Positions 12,951 through 26,906 of a DNA stretch of 64,000 nt are shown here, in pieces. A program made the translations under genes and the position numbers. The notes under the pieces were generated by a model that worked only from the letters and a program-made list of their open reading frames with translations, did not search any database and had not been told where the DNA came from. Origin of the DNA: Trochalopteron elliotii (lineage: Eukaryota; Chordata; Aves; Passeriformes; Leiothrichidae); contig JANPWX010000073.1 of the NCBI GenBank assembly GCA_024734555.1, positions 1,116,465-1,180,464 of the forward strand, read 5' to 3'. How positions within the stretch are numbered: the stretch's first letter is position 1; each line of letters begins with the position of its first letter.

Positions 12951-13345
12951 CTCATGTGAATGGCTCAGTGTGTCTTCTGCAGTGGGTTAGTTGCAGCTGC
13001 TCTGGGAACAATTCTCACTTCTTGGCCAACTCTTCCCATGGATTCAGAGACCAACATGTGCCAGCTGCATTGCTGCACAGGACACTGAATTGCCATCCCT
13101 GTGGCCTCAGCAGCTGAAGTGATGAGCCTAGGAGTAGAAGTGGTAAATAGAGTACACTGTTCCTTCCTATATTTAGAAACACTGGAAGAGGTAAAAGGGG
13201 AGAGATCATTGTGAGGTAGAAAATAGGAAATTATTTTTTCCCTACAGGTGAATTAGGTTGCATCCCTTTAATTGCCTGATTTCAGTCTCATGGGAGGACT
13301 GTTTTCCTACATACACATACTCATGCAGATTACCCTCCCCCAGAA
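12951..13345. other. Spacer between two CR1 copies, nothing recognised
   Basis: This is ordinary non-coding sequence between oppositely oriented CR1 3' ends. No gene, RNA or repeat is visible. Confidence 0.45.
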
Positions 13346-13349
13346 GGAC

Positions 13350-13620
13350 TGATCAAAGGGTAATGGCTTTAAACAGAAAAACAGTGGCTTTAGGCCAGAA
13401 ATTAGGAGCAAGTTCTTTACTGTGAGGGTGGTGAGCAGTGGAACAGGTTGCTCAGAGAGGTTGTGGATGCCCCTTCCCTGGAAGTGTTGGAGGACAGATT
13501 GTATGGGACTCTGAGCAACCTGGTCTAGTAGAAGATGTCCCTGCCCATGACAGGGGTTTGGAACTGGATGATCTTTAAGGTTTCTTCTGATCCAAACCAT
13601 TCTATGAATTTGTGATTCTA
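13350..13620 (+). mobile_element. CR1 LINE, 3'-end fragment
   Basis: The plus strand follows the classic CR1 3' region: a segment like 'ttaggagcaagttctttact', then 'gagggtggtgagcagtgg', 'aacaggttgctcagagag', 'gttgtggatgcccc', 'gaactggatgatctttaagg', and a terminal tail of the type 'ccattctatgaatttgtgattcta' (written here in parts). This encodes the decayed C-terminal end of the reverse-transcriptase ORF plus the 3' UTR. It is 5'-truncated at about 270 bases. Several indels and substitutions relative to the family sequence as I remember it indicate an old insertion. The tail end at 13620 is clear; the 5' edge is approximate. Confidence 0.92.
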
Positions 13621-16600
13621 CACGAGACTGGTGGGTTACTCTGGTGAGTGAATTTACTCTTCAGACCTCTTTAATGCAAGACTGTTAGTTCGTGACTAAT
13701 TTCTTTACTATCACAGTATGATAGTGGTCATTGCTGGGGAGGGCTGGAGGGCTGCACAGGCCCACCAACCTCCACCACAGTCCTCTCCACATCAGATTCT
13801 GCTTTGGCCTTCCTATATAACATTCAGGGTGGGGGTAAAAAATAAGTGGGGGATGTTTTTTTGGTTTTAAGCAATGCATTGATTCTCTGGCTCCCCTCTC
13901 AGTTTGGCCTGGTCTCTTGGCTTTGCGCATTCATTTGCACATTCAGTTCATTCTTTTCACTGAAACCTTCCTGACTTTGAGCATAACCCAGCCATGTTAC
14001 AGCCTCACTCAGATAAAGTCCTAGGCGTAGGCTGGATACCTAAGCAATCTGGCAAACCAAGACTGGCGCCTAGATTCCCCCACAGCTTTTATCCTGCATG
14101 ACCAACAGCAGCCTGGGCCTGTGTGAGTACCTTCCACCATGCCTGACTGCATCCTCACAGGAAAGGGCCCAGGTAGACCTTGTCTTCCTGCCTTTTCTTG
14201 TCTTCTCAGTCAAACTAGTGTCTGAACACTATGCAAATGTTAGCTTCCTGCTTCTTCTGAAGTAGTTTATTGGCATTATTGCTCTCTCTTATGATTAAGG
14301 AAATAAATATTTAGAACAAGGTGTACCCAAGTCATTCATAAAAAAAGTGCCAGGTCTGAAAATAAATCCCATCTCTCCAGCTTCTCTGTATAGTGTTTTG
14401 ATGCAAGACTGGGTTTGCCTTAGAATTTCTCATTTCCTGCCCTGCTGTACTTGGATGTATGAACTTAAGTTCTCCATTTAGCTCCTTACATGCTATTGCC
14501 CTCTTTCATAGCAGTTTTCTGTTGGCATCACTGTGGTGGAAGATACTGCTAAATGACATCCCTTTGAATTGAACTAGCTATTGCACTCCAAATCTTTCAG
14601 GGTTTCCTTAGATGGGGTTTTGTTTTCAAAGTTCATAAACAGGGCTGGGGCTGTTTTCCAAAGGTGTGAATCCTTTTGGAAAACAGATTGTCTGGGAGTC
14701 AGGCTTACATGATAAATTAGAATGAACCTGAGCTCTTCAGTTTGGTTTCATTTTTGATGGATCCCCCATAAAAAAGGTGTCTGGATGATGGAGCTATTAT
14801 TCATTATACTGCAGAGGCAGGAGCATGGTGTGGTGCTTTGATCTGAATGGGAACTTTGTCTCAGGCTGCTCCCAGTCTCAGTTCTGTCTTAGCCATTACC
14901 AGAAAATCCTAGTACTGAGCCTCAGCCCCTCCCCCTGTCCCACACTTTACTTTTCTCATACTGCAGAAGAGTTCACCTCAGTACAAAGAAGGAAGCCTGA
15001 ACACAGTGCAAAGAAGCAAGCTTCCAAGCAGGGCAGAAGAAATCAGCTTTGGCAGAATGCCTTTGCTTGGCACTGGTCAAAACAAGCATATGGAAAAGGG
15101 AAGTGAATGAGGAGTGCTCTGTCTGGGAAGATTGGTACATGATGTGGAGTCCTGCAAGACAGGCTTTTAGACAGGAGTTCACTGCTGTTTGACATGCCCT
15201 GTGAAAACCTGAGTGCTCCCACACTTCCAAATTTTCCTCTGGGCAGCATTTATCAGGAGGGCATGCAGGGAACATCCTCTTTTCCAACCTTTCTTTCCTC
15301 TCCCTTTTTCTTGCTGTCTATTTTACACTCGGCCGAGCAGCATCTGCAGTGGATGGCAAATTTAGCTACTTTGCTTTGTTTTGCCCTCCCCACCTGGCTG
15401 GCTCCTGTGTTCTCCAGCTCTCTGTGCTCAGCAGCAGGTTTTTTACACGATGGGGTTGCTCTGACTGACCTGCAGCCTCTGTTTATCTGTGTTTTGGTGT
15501 GGGAGCTGCTGCAAACCCTCTGCTGTGGGTAGTCAATATTCAAGATTCAATATTCGGGTGGTGTGATTGGTCAATGAGGTGACAGAGCCATGCCTTTGTT
15601 CCCTGATTAGATGACTGAACCTTTGTTAATTACTTCTGCCAGAAATGAAGTCTGTTGTGTGATTAAGTGGTTCTAAGCTACAGGCTTGAGATTTACTCCC
15701 TGTGAACTTTTGTTCCAATGGGACTTTGCACGTGTGAGGGCTGTCTAAAGCATGTATAAACAGAGTATAAAAATGGCCAGAGTCATACTCTATTTCTAAT
15801 CTATTAAAAATGGTTGACCTGCATATCTTTGCTATGCATTTGGCTCTAGTAACAAGAACCTGCCCTTGCAGAACACAAACTCTCTTTTGGCACAGGTCCT
15901 CCCAGTATGTCTGCAGTCCCAAAGCCACATCATACACCACAGCATGGAGCAGACTGGCTAAAATCCCTGTACCAATGCAATAGCAGCACATAATCTTGCA
16001 GTGACAAGCATATGGAGTGAGCTGGAAAGAAAACAGCATCTTGACTCTGAGGCCATGTGTCCTGCTACATCAGCTCCTGTTACATTTAGATCTGGATTGG
16101 GTGTGGGCAAAAATGTACCTGTTGATTGAATAAGCAAATCAGAAGCTACAGAGGGAATTTTTTTTAATGCTTTATGCCACATAGTGGAGGACAGTTGGTA
16201 TCTTATACCAAATAGAGTCCTTTGGAGCAAAGTTAAATGATAAAAATGTTCTGGTAAAATTTTCAACCAGATGAATGAATTAATACTGTGTTGTCTCTTT
16301 GTGTCGCATAGCCACAGCATTTTCAACCCATTGGTAAAATAATGGATGCTATGTGTTATTAACTTTGTGCTCAGAGCTCCAGTACCATAGCAGAGAGTTA
16401 AATGGAAACTTAATTATTTGGGTGAGATTTAATTATCAGTCATGTCAGTTTCTTCTACTTTCTTTACTGTGTGAGAAAGCACATATATGCTGTTCTCCCT
16501 AACCAAAAAGTACTATAAATCCGACTGTTACTCCAGGCCTGATGGAACAAGAAGCAATAATTTCAGCATGTTTTTTGGCTTTTGTGAATGTAATTCTCAC

Positions 16601-16855
16601 CCCAGTGTATCAGAATATACCTCTGGGAAAAAGACCTTTTCATCCAGCCTGTGGAAAACCTGAGCAATGGGTGTTTATAAATTCCTTGGAAATGTAGGCA
16701 GAAAAAAAGCTACATTTTATTTAGCTCCCCTGCTCAGCCTTTTTACTGATCTAATGGAAAAAGGCCAGAGTTAAGATTCAGAGCAACCATATGTACAAGA
16801 ACTGCCTTAATTTAAATGTCCTGTTGAATACAATACGATCTTAAAATGATGCATG
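13621..16855. other. Unique non-coding sequence, nothing recognised
   Basis: No transposon end, RNA gene or supported exon is seen. Overlapping opposite-strand frames of 95-137 codons (for example 15194-15532 + and 15626-16039 -) have no recognisable domains and are within chance expectation for a stretch this long. Confidence 0.42.
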
Positions 16856-17105
16856 ATGGAAATTCTTTTCAGACTGGTGCAGTGCATTAGCATCAGTCAT
16901 TGCAGTAGGACTGGGTGGAGCACGTTAGAAGTCGTCACTGTGATGGATGCGTGCCACTCATTAAAATGAAAATCATTGCAATGGACCAAGCAGAAAACAC
17001 AGGAATTAAAGTTTCTGTGATGGATTCTGTGAAACACATCAGAATTTGAGTGACTGTGAGTCATAAAAGGCATAAGGGCCTGAATGTCCCTCATCCTGAA
17101 TGGGT
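16856..17105. other. Segment with recurring short motifs, possible ancient repeat or conserved element
   Basis: A motif of the type 'tcattgcagtaggac / tcactgtgatggatgc / tcattgcaatggacc / ttctgtgatggattc' recurs about every 40-60 bases (near 16897, 16935, 16974 and 17013). The spacing is irregular and the copies are diverged, so this is not a clean tandem repeat. It could be an old repeat family, or chance similarity in a conserved non-coding element. No coding potential is apparent. Confidence 0.22.
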
Positions 17106-20100
17106 ACTTTCTACAGGATGAATGACATTTCTGCCTGTTATATCAATTACTTGCAGTGCTGTGGAAAGCCTCATGGGTGGAATAACTGATGAGTCAGGAT
17201 TCCTTGGTTCTGCTGTCAGCTCTGCTGCTGACTCATTTTGTACCCTTGAGTGATAAACTTCCCTCTCTCTTCCCCATCATGTACATGACAGTGTGTTTAC
17301 CCTTCCTTATAAAGAACTGAGACCTGTTTCTGCCACAACTCTCATCTATGTCTAATATTATGCATTGGAAATGGTCCCAGTGCCCTTCTGAATGAGTCTT
17401 TGGAGGGTGGAAGCTGTAGAATATGCAGATGAAATGTGCTAAATATAGTCGCATACCATCAGATTTGTGTGATTCTTATTTTTGCTGTTTGATGGTGTTT
17501 CTCATTTTCAGCAATTGTTTGGGGTTTTTTTGAGAAGTCCATGTGAGACTGACCAGACGTTAAGGAACTCTTTCTGTTCCTTTCTGATGGACTCTAGATT
17601 GGGTCTTAAAGATGAAAGATCCATTTCATGACTTTATCCACCTATCCACAGTATGTTCCCGAGCTAGTTAAAATTAAACTTAGCTATCAAAATGCTAAAC
17701 TTGATAGCTCATTTATCTTTCTGTCTCCCAACTCTACATTACAATACAGCAGTGATTGATCTTGCGTCTTCAAGGTACTATATAGTATAAAAACTAAGAG
17801 AAGATTAATTAAAAGCCGTCGCATCCAGACAGGTTTTTAAATAAGTTTTAGATTTAGACAATATATCAGCTGAAGCAAAAAGATTCCTAGACCATAAGCC
17901 TGTAACTTCAAGTAAGTTTCGTTTTCCTTCGGGACACAGAAAACCCCATTTCACCGCAGACTAACATCACAGTCTAATTTGGTCAGGCAGGCCCGTGGCA
18001 GGAGGCAGGAAGCTGTCACATTTCAGGCTCTCCAGCAGTGGTGAACGTGATGTCCTTGAGGACTTGTGCAGGCTCAGGGGAGAATGGCAGGCTCACGGCC
18101 GGATGCTGAGTTGGAGATGGTACCGAGGCAATTTTTTTAAAGTAGCCCCCAGCTCCTCCAGGCATGGAGAAACTTGTCTGGGCAGCATGTCTAAATGACT
18201 TAAATTGAGCCCAAAATCAGAGACAGCTGCATTTGAGCTGTCAGTGTCTGACTGTGAGAGCTGCAGAACAACTCTAAACAATCCGGTTTTATGGTATTTT
18301 TTGGCTAAAGAAGGACATGTGATTGCTGGTCAGTGTCAGCTCTCTGGCACCACTGTTTATCCAAGCAATTGTTAAGCTATGCAGGATCCTCAGAAGCCCT
18401 CAGCACTTGGAATTCTTGTGAGCTGAACTTAGGGAGTATCCAAAAACCTGGCGTTTCCCTGCCAGGAACTGTCAGGGGCTGAATCCTTTGGAAAGACCCT
18501 TACAGTGGATGCCGAACTCCTGAATATCTGGCCTGTAGATCACTGAGTGTTTAATGAACACTATGCTCTTAAACTTTGCTCCTTCACACCTTTAGTCTGT
18601 GTCAGCAAACTCATCTTGAGAAAAACAAAATGGTGAGGCTCTTACATTTTCATGGGTTTGTTTAAAGGGAGACATTTAATCCACCTGACAGCTAAAATGT
18701 GTTTAGTGGGATGTGGGATGTCTGCCATGAGAGTGTTCAAGAGCTTTCCATTTTGCTTGTACAGTGGCAAAATGCCTTGATCACATCCAGCTGATTCAGG
18801 GATTTTTTGCCTTGGGGGAGGGCAAGGGAGGGGAAAACAAAATGAATGGCAGTGATTCCACTTTACAGGGAGTAAACAAAAATCCTTGCAGCATGAGTTT
18901 GGTCCAGCTATGTCCCCTGTTACACACTGGTGTAATTATTGGTAGAGCAGGGTTCATTATCTCTAATTTACAGCATTTCATCCGTTATCAGGAATTAAAA
19001 TGTATATATTTTTTTGGTCTCTTTCTCTCCCACTCTTTGTTTTTCTTCCACTTCAGTTAATTTCAATAAGTAGACAATTTCTGTGCTGTTTGGTCTACTC
19101 CCTTGAAGTGCCAATTAACTTTGTATGAAATAAGAGAACTCTTTTGAATTTGCAATAGTTACATGTTTGTGTCTTTGAATGCTAGTTGTCAGGATGCATC
19201 ATGCTCTAAGTTTTTTTCCCTTGTGTTTTGTAAACAGGATATGTTTTACTTTCACTGCTGAAAAGCAGTTTGAGTCAGGACGGATATTGAAGACACGTCT
19301 CCTTTCACTCTTTCAGAATTTGATTGTGTGTGGCTTTTATCAATCCCAAATTCATTTAATTTCCCTTAAGTGAGCTGATTGTACCATGTACTTCCTCTTG
19401 AAGAAAATTCTGCGACTGGGAAGATGGCAGTCAAAGAGCTAATCACTGGGGATATGGCAAACTTCTCATGCCTCATATCAAGCTGTTGCATGCATCAGAT
19501 GTGCACACATTTTAATTCAAATGTTTCCCAGTCCACGCTCCCCTTTGGAAAGAGAAAAGCAGAGAGACTGGTGAGAAAGAAAAAACAGGTATTGGAAAAA
19601 AATGAGGTGAAAAGGCAGTTGGGAATAAGCTGGAATGAATGTGAAATATGGGACAGAAATGGGAAGAGGGAAAATAAAAAGGAAAAATAGACAGTGCATC
19701 AACAGACTATAGGCAATATAGCTACAGAAGGTTAGGGACCTATGGCAACCTAAACATAAAAAAAGGCTTTATTAGCTGCCCACGGATATGCTTCTTGTTC
19801 TCCTATAATATGAGGAGTCAGGGTCTCAGTCTAAGAACCATCTGAGTGTCTCCTGACTTCTATGCTAAGTTTCCTTTGGGATTAACCACTTGGGTAATGC
19901 TCTCAGTCTTTTCAACTCTCAGCCTGGAACTGTCTGCAGTTGGTGTGCTTTGGTTTTTGGTATGGCTGATCTTCTATCCAGTACAATCTTCTGGAGAGTT
20001 TGGAGGTTGTTGGTACTGGAGGAACAGAAACACAGTAGAAGGGCATGAGACTGAAGTATACATTCTCTGGAGCCACCCATACTGTCCACTTGTCACAGGC

Positions 20101-20507
20101 TTTGCAGTGAGTGTAGCAGCTTTGTCAGTGGTTTAGGTCCAGCCTTTCACTCTTCTGTGCCTATCTGCTTCTTCTTGCTTTAGGAGATTTGAAAAACTTG
20201 GTGCTGTATGGCAGTCTGCCCCAACTCTTTTGAGGTGTGTTTCTAGCCTTCATTCTGCTTACCAGTTTTCTTCCCTTCTTCCTTGTCTTCTCCTTTCACC
20301 TCTTCTTTCTGCCTTTGTTCTTTCTTGTGCACTTCATTAAGATGCTAACACAAGTCCTCCTACTAAAGCCTTGCTTGTTTGACATTAGTATGACTTTGGT
20401 CCTCACTGCTAAAAGGATTAAAAAACATGGGAGAGAGAGAAAAAACCACAAAGAGCGGGGAAACTGGAGGAATGGCTGCAGGTAAGTGACATACCTGCAG
20501 TAGAAGA
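17106..20507. other. Unique non-coding sequence with a small perfect hairpin
   Basis: No gene is recognised. A perfect 9-bp inverted repeat (agctatcaa / ttgatagct) sits at 17682-17709 with a 10-base loop; this is short enough to be chance. The interval 18740-19060 is AT-rich and non-repetitive and might be regulatory, without direct evidence. Short frames here (98 codons at 18764-19060, 103 at 19379-19690) show no domain. Confidence 0.4.
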
Positions 20508-20510
20508 CCT

Positions 20511-20865
20511 CATAGAATCATAGAATCATAGTATTACAGAATTTGCTGAGTTGGAAGGGGCCCATACGTGTCATTGAGTCCAGCTCCTGGCCCTACACAG
20601 GACATACCAAGAGTCACATCATGTACCTGAGGATGCTTCTTGAACTCTGTCAGACCTGGTGCTGAGACCACTTCTCTGGAGAGCCTGTTCCAGTGCTCAG
20701 TCACAGTCTAGTTGAAAAACTTCTTCCTGATATCCAGCCTAAACCTGCCCTGACTCAGTTTTATGGCACTTCCTGTTACTGGTCACAAGAATCAAGAAGT
20801 CTCTACCTGCCCCTCTGTTTCCTCTGGTGAGGATGTTGAAGACAATGAGATCTCCTCTGTGCTAC
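20511..20865 (-). mobile_element. CR1 LINE, 3'-end fragment
   Basis: The plus strand starts with tagaatcatagaatcatag, the reverse complement of the CR1 tail, followed by 'ttggaaggggccc', 'gagtccagctcctggccct' and 'cttcttgaactctgtcag'. Next come 'gagcctgttccagtgctcag' and 'aaaaacttcttcctgatatc', then 'cctgttactggtcac' and a 'gatctcctctg' block. This order is the standard reverse complement of the CR1 3' UTR and the end of ORF2. The copy is about 350 bases, on the minus strand, 5'-truncated and non-coding. The inner edge near 20865 is approximate. Confidence 0.93.
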
Positions 20866-21672
20866 CTCTAAGACTTTGGGAATGGAAAGGACCTGCCTTC
20901 TCACTGATTTGTTTATTCCACTCAGCATCATGGTTAAACTCTCTTCTCTAACCTATACCAATTCCTTTCAAGCTGCCCTGTGTAGATATGTGTTGCTGTA
21001 TGTTGTATTCACAGCTATGGTACAAATCTCTCATTTGTGTAAAATCCTGAGTGTGGAAATGATTTATCTCCTCTGAAAATCAAGAACAGAGAGAACTGAG
21101 CAGTATTGTAAGCAGACATGTGCTCTTTATGTAGTATTTCAGTTTGGGACAAAACTGAAAATGCAGTAGGAACCGGTGAGCTTTCCCTTGGGACTGCCAC
21201 GCTGGGCAAAAAGGAGGCAGAGATGAAACACCTTCAGCAAGGCTGGATCTCATCTCCCATGGCAAGAGCTGCTTGTGGAACCCAGTTTATCTGGGGCCAT
21301 CATCCAGACCACACCTGCTCCTAATGACATGCAGCAAATAGTAAAACAACTGTCTTCTTATGGTCAAATGCTTCTGAAACAGAAATTGAATTTGGCAGTG
21401 CCAACCTGGCTATTTTATGCCTGCCAATGGTTCAGACAAGAACATGAGATGTTGATGTGATACAAGACTCAAACACAGAGAGATTCCCAAAGGACAAAGG
21501 AAGTAAAGAGAGTACATTTTGCTTGATCACCAAAGGTTTACACCTTGATAGCAAGTTGTGATTCAATTCTGTGCACAAGTGAACACGAGACAAGTATTGT
21601 GAAAAATATGTCATTTCCAGGGAAGTTTGTGTACAGCCTCCAACAGACTTTTATGAAATATACACAAGATAT
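20866..21672. other. Unique non-coding sequence, nothing recognised
   Basis: This lies between the CR1 fragment and the (TAA)n microsatellite. Short frames on both strands overlap each other and carry no recognisable motif. Confidence 0.45.
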
Positions 21673-21675
21673 CGA

Positions 21676-21693
21676 CATAATAATAATAATAAC

Positions 21694-21756
<63 letters not shown>
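21676..21756. repeat. (TAA)n / (AAT)n trinucleotide microsatellite
   Basis: About 27 units of a TAA/AAT repeat run for about 81 bases, with a single interruption (a C in an 'aacaat' unit) near 21692. In one frame it reads as polyisoleucine and on the other strand as polytyrosine, which artificially extends frames of 92 and 65 codons here. A long, nearly uninterrupted array of this kind is likely to vary in length between individuals. Confidence 0.97.
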
Positions 21757-24700
21757 TTTGGATTTTCAAAATCATTGGAAGGTTATGCACACATGCAAAC
21801 ACATGCACACAGAGGAACAGTAAGTATCACAGGTGGAGGGATGAACAGAAGAAGCACTTTGCCTGCTCAGCTATGCCAGGTTCTCATCACAGGCAGCAAT
21901 TTTAGTTTGAGAGCATCTGATAATTCTTGTTCCCAGATAAAACTTTTCCACACTACCATGTTTGGTGCTGGCTGGAAACAAGGAGAAGATTGAAAAAGGT
22001 GAAAGACATTTTCCACTCCCAGACTTCCAAAGCTTACTAAAATTATTTCAGGTGGAGGAGTTTTAGACAAAGGTTTTAATCTTATTTAATATGAGAATTT
22101 CATTGTGGTTCTAAAATCAGTTTAATTTGGCCTTATGTCACTCCTGACGTGTTTGAAGACATGCTGTTCATTTCAAGCTGAGACAGCTCTCTGTGAAATC
22201 TAGATTTAGTTATAAACTTCTTCAGGGGACTTATGTCTAAAGGCAGGTAAATCGGGTAGCCTTGACGGATTATACCAACATCTCCTGATCATAAGCAGGA
22301 GCATGGGAGAAGTGCCACCAGCAAGGAGAGAAACTGAGCAGTGAAGGGCACCAAGATGTGGCTGTCAGTCATGGTGGCCACTGAAGCTCATCCAGATTTA
22401 GACTGGTTCCAAATTGCTCCCAGTCTGCCCTAGGTTCAGAGCCAGACCTGAGTCCAAGCTGGAGTGCACTGGTGGTGGACACATTATTCTGGGTAAAATG
22501 TTTTTGGTGTGCAGTGTTGCCCTAAGCATTGTCTTCTTGTAGGAGACATCCCGTGAAGGTGCTGTTGAGCAGATATTACAGTGATGTGGAAACTGCATTT
22601 GGAAATTTACTTTCCCTGCTGCCTTCCATGCACTGGGACTCAGAGACCAGCATGTCTGCCTCCAGAGTTCTTGGAAATGGAGCTGGCACCTGTATTTTTC
22701 TTTCCTAACCAAAAGAAGAAAACCCAGAACTACACACCCCCACCCAGCACACGAAGATGACAGTGTGTGAGAATGGCTGCCGGAAAAAAAGCCACAGTCA
22801 CAGGAAATTACCTTAATAGAGTGAAAATTAAGAAACGACCGACAATGTAGTCTGTCTCCAGGATACAAGCAGTATTTTCACGCCTTGCCAATTATTCTGT
22901 TTGCATCAATTTTGGTTTATTTTTATTAAGTTTCATGTTTCTTTTTTATTTTAAGAGGAGGTATAATGAAGAGAAAAAAAGGATGAAAGCTTGGAAAATA
23001 TTTAATTTTTGTTTTAATAAGGAAATAATTATACTTTTAATTCCATGAACAGGAAAAGAACCAACCAATTGGGGTTTTCCATCTTTTTCATGTTATTTTA
23101 TGCCTGTAAAAAGGTTGAGAACTCTATTTAAGTGGATTATCTTGCCACTGAAAGGAAAGTGGGAAATGAGTTAGAGAGGTAGGGTTAATTTCTTCCACGA
23201 CTATCTAAATGCGTGCATACATATATTTGCTGTGTGCTATTTGAGAAATGCACTTATTTAGCTTTGCAAGGTCACCTTAACCTTAAGAATTAATGGAACA
23301 GACCATTAGCTACAAGAGGATATAGAAGCAAATTCCCCAGCAAATTGTGCACAGATAATGCAAGCCTGTTCCTCACTGCCTACCAGGGCCCCATTTATAG
23401 CTTGGAAAGGGATGCAGGGGAGGACTTGTCTCACTTAGGCATGGGTATCTATGTCCTAGATTTACCCCTGCTAGGCATCTGCATGCCATTACTGTTAATG
23501 GATACTGAGGAGAGTGCCTCAGCAGATAAAACATAGGTGTTTGTTTTAGGATGAGATGAACTGCACCCTAAACAGCATTAGTTATATTGATTAGAGCTTT
23601 ACTGACTTACAAGGGAAGCTTAGAATGGCTTCCCCAGATGCAAATTTCTGCAGCTCATGTCCCTGTATTTACTTGGGCAAATCCTGCTGTCCATATTGTA
23701 ATTAATCCTTCTGCTAGTCCAAAATGGTCAGTGCAAGTGCAAGATGTAGTGATTTCTCTGTTGGTCCATTCATTAGTTCCTAGATAGTGACCAATTTTTT
23801 ATCCTACTCTCTCTTCACTGATGCTAGACCACCTCTGACCTGAAGTGCAACATCTGTCTTTGAAGATAAGGGGTGTGACTTTGCTGCCACCGAATGAGGC
23901 TCGAACGGTCTTTGTGACAAAAGCAGGGGATTGTATCCCTAGAGAACATTTACAAGGTTGTACATGATCTGTTTAGCAGGGAGGATAGATCTGATGCATG
24001 AACATCCAAAATGTTTTACCAGGTGATAATTATCCAATATAACTGCTGTATTTCAAAATCCTTCATCTGCTGCATTACAGCAGCAAGGATTTGTAGTTTG
24101 GTCTTCTGAACCTGCAGCTTTCCTGATTTTTGGGTTTGATAGGCAGAGACCTGCATTTATTAACATGTTTATCACTTTCCAGAAATGCAGGCAAGAGTAA
24201 TTGAGCAACAGAGAAGAGTAATTTCAGAAATAAAAGGGAAGAATAACATCAGGTGTGCAGTGGAGATGACCTGGGAAAGCCAAAGAGAGAAATTACCTCA
24301 GACCTCTGCTTGTCCTGGAGAGAGAAGACAGCGTCTTTCAAAGGAAGATGAAGTTATCATCTCCCTTCTTCAGAAAGCTTTCCTCTTCCTCAGAGGAGAT
24401 TTTCCCTGGGGTTATTGAGTCGCTGGCCTGTACATTTTCCTCTGCTCTCATGGCAGGCCAAGTCTCAGTGCAGTGACTCTTCATCTTCTGCTGCCCTGCA
24501 AGACAGACGTGTCGAGAACAGACACGCTTTTAAAAATCAGAAACAACCAAACATTTCCAGCAGAAATTTCACCTCACATAGCAAGTTCAAACCTAGCAAA
24601 AGGCACCATGCTTCATGGGTGATTTACACAGGCTGTGGACCTGCAGCAGTCTGCAGGTCACCAGTGTGAAACCACACAAATTCGAGTGTGCTCTCTTGAG

Positions 24701-26906
24701 AGTCTGACCAGAGAACTGCTGAGATTGTTACCACTCATTCCTTGAAGGCTGTTTAGTGACACAAGTGACAATGATTGTACTTCCAGCAATGAAGGTTAGA
24801 AACTCAAAAGGAGATGTATTTGACTTTTTTTTTTTTTAAGTATAAGGATTTTCCATTTGTAAGGGCTGATTTTATGAATGCTTCAGGGTCTGTAGAAATG
24901 TGCCCCATTTGATGAAATTTCACTCAGAAAACATATCAACACTTCCAGGAGGTTGAAATGTTTCATTTAGGCTTTTTTATAACGTCTTGCTTGGATTCCT
25001 ATTTTCTCTTTGGAACTACAGTATAATCTAACATTAAAGTTAAGATACATATAAAACATTCTGATTGACCTAAAATGATCAATTTTTCACTGAGACTTTC
25101 TAGGTTTATTTTATTTTGTTTTATTTTTCCTTAGCAAAGAAAAATATGAAATTGCAGATCTTCCTTTGGCATAGAGATTGCAAATTTTCTTCATGTCTAT
25201 TAAATAATTGGATTAGACGTACACAGATAATATTGTTTATACTCCCACCTTCCATGCAAAAACTTCCAAGTCCAAGTGGCAGAGATTCACAATTGCCTTG
25301 TGAAATGGAAAAGATCATGGGAGATACAAGGATGTAGGAAGTCAATTCCGTGTAATTTCCCATTGGGTATGGCATTTGGAAATCTCCCCTTGAGGTAGTA
25401 TAATTGACTTCTCTGTCTGCTGTACCTTGGAGACTCAGAGATTCTAAATATTATTTTTTAACAGCATGTCTCTGGGGCCCTATCTTGCTCTGTTATTTCT
25501 TCTACTCTCTCTCTGTTCTTTTTTTTTTTTTTTAATGAATATAGTGTTCCAGGTGCAATAGGTTAAACTACCTTTCAAGAGATCTCGTGTCATTTTTTCT
25601 TGACTTGTAATAATATTTTCCTCTAATAATCTGTAAGACTAGAAATTTTGAGGGAAAAAAGTTCTCTTTTTAATTTTCTCTCAAGAATATAACTGCACTA
25701 TGTCCTAAATCTCCAGGCTTTTGGAGAAACTCTTCAGATGACTCCATACTTTGCTCTCCACATTATCACAGTCCTCTCTAGGCCAGTTTTCTTGCTGCCA
25801 CTGGCTTTCTCTTCTGTTCAGTGTTCTCCACAAGGGTTAGATTTGATTATATGGCAGTGTTTCACATCTATGATCCCCGTTGAATGGAAGGAAAGGGAGA
25901 GAAAAAATGCAGACATGCTTAGGGATACAGATGAAAGATAAGGATCATTCACAAAGGAAAATGAGAGCAAACAGGAAGATCCCCAGCAGACAAATCAGCA
26001 AATGAGAACAGTACATTGCTGTGAGTCCCAAAGGCTTGGTTTGTTTTCCAAGTGCTGTCTGAATCAGTATAAATTTCTCAGTCTATGCACCCCTCAGAGC
26101 AGGCTACAGGACAGAATAGCAAAGCATCCATAGCGTAGAGCCTCTCATGCATCCCAAACACTCCAGGCCCTCACCCTCCTCCTGCCTTACTCTGTACTTT
26201 CTAGAATGCCAGTCTCTCCTTCCTCTTCACCTGAGCTACAGTTTGCTGCATGACAGTGAGGATCACAAGTGGTTGAGTCATTGCCCTCAACACTTCCCTG
26301 CAACTTCTGTGCCCTCCTGTCCAGGCTGTTTCAGCGAGGCCTCCTCCTGGGCTGCAGCACAGCTTGTGGCTTACAATTGAAAAATTTGCCTTTGTACAGT
26401 GTTGTGTGTGCTTCCACAGCCACAGCCCTGGACTCACTGGCCTCATTTTGTCCTAGCAAGAATATTGTTTCCTTTTACATCCAGTGGGTGAATTCCACAA
26501 TGAAGATCTGTGAACCTGAAGACCATCCTGTGAAAAAATCTGGTGGCTGTCCATGGTGGGACAAGTGTTACTGCCAGAATTCTACTAGGGAAGCTTAAAA
26601 ATGCCTGTGCCATGCTAAGGAATGTGCTCAGATCAGTGAGCGAAGCTCAGGTGAGCTACAGTGGGATTTCTTGTGTGCACAGAGGCAGCAAGAATCACAG
26701 GACTGATGTAACTGGGAGGGTTTTCAGAAAGCCTAACCGCTGAGAGGCATTCCCGAAAGCAGAGCCATCCTCCAGGGAGAGATGATTCCTCTATGCCTGA
26801 GAGACTGATTTCTGGCATTAAGACAGTGCAATTAATAATGAGGTTTTAGTCTATGAAAGAGAGTGAAAGTTCAGGAAAGTCTTGTACAATATTTGTCCTT
26901 TTTTTT
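21757..26906. other. Unique non-coding sequence with small A/T tracts
   Basis: No gene or transposon is recognised. The interval 22870-23310 is strongly AT-rich and non-repetitive. A T run lies at about 24827-24837 and another at about 25521-25534. The longest frame is 156 codons on the minus strand (22398-22868). It has no domain and is not preceded by a recognisable promoter or splice signal. Confidence 0.4.

Noticed and set aside
21545..21823. Polyisoleucine and polytyrosine frames
   Set aside because: They are translations of the (TAA)n microsatellite.
22398..22868. 156-codon minus-strand frame
   Set aside because: No domain, no splice or promoter context, and chance-level length.
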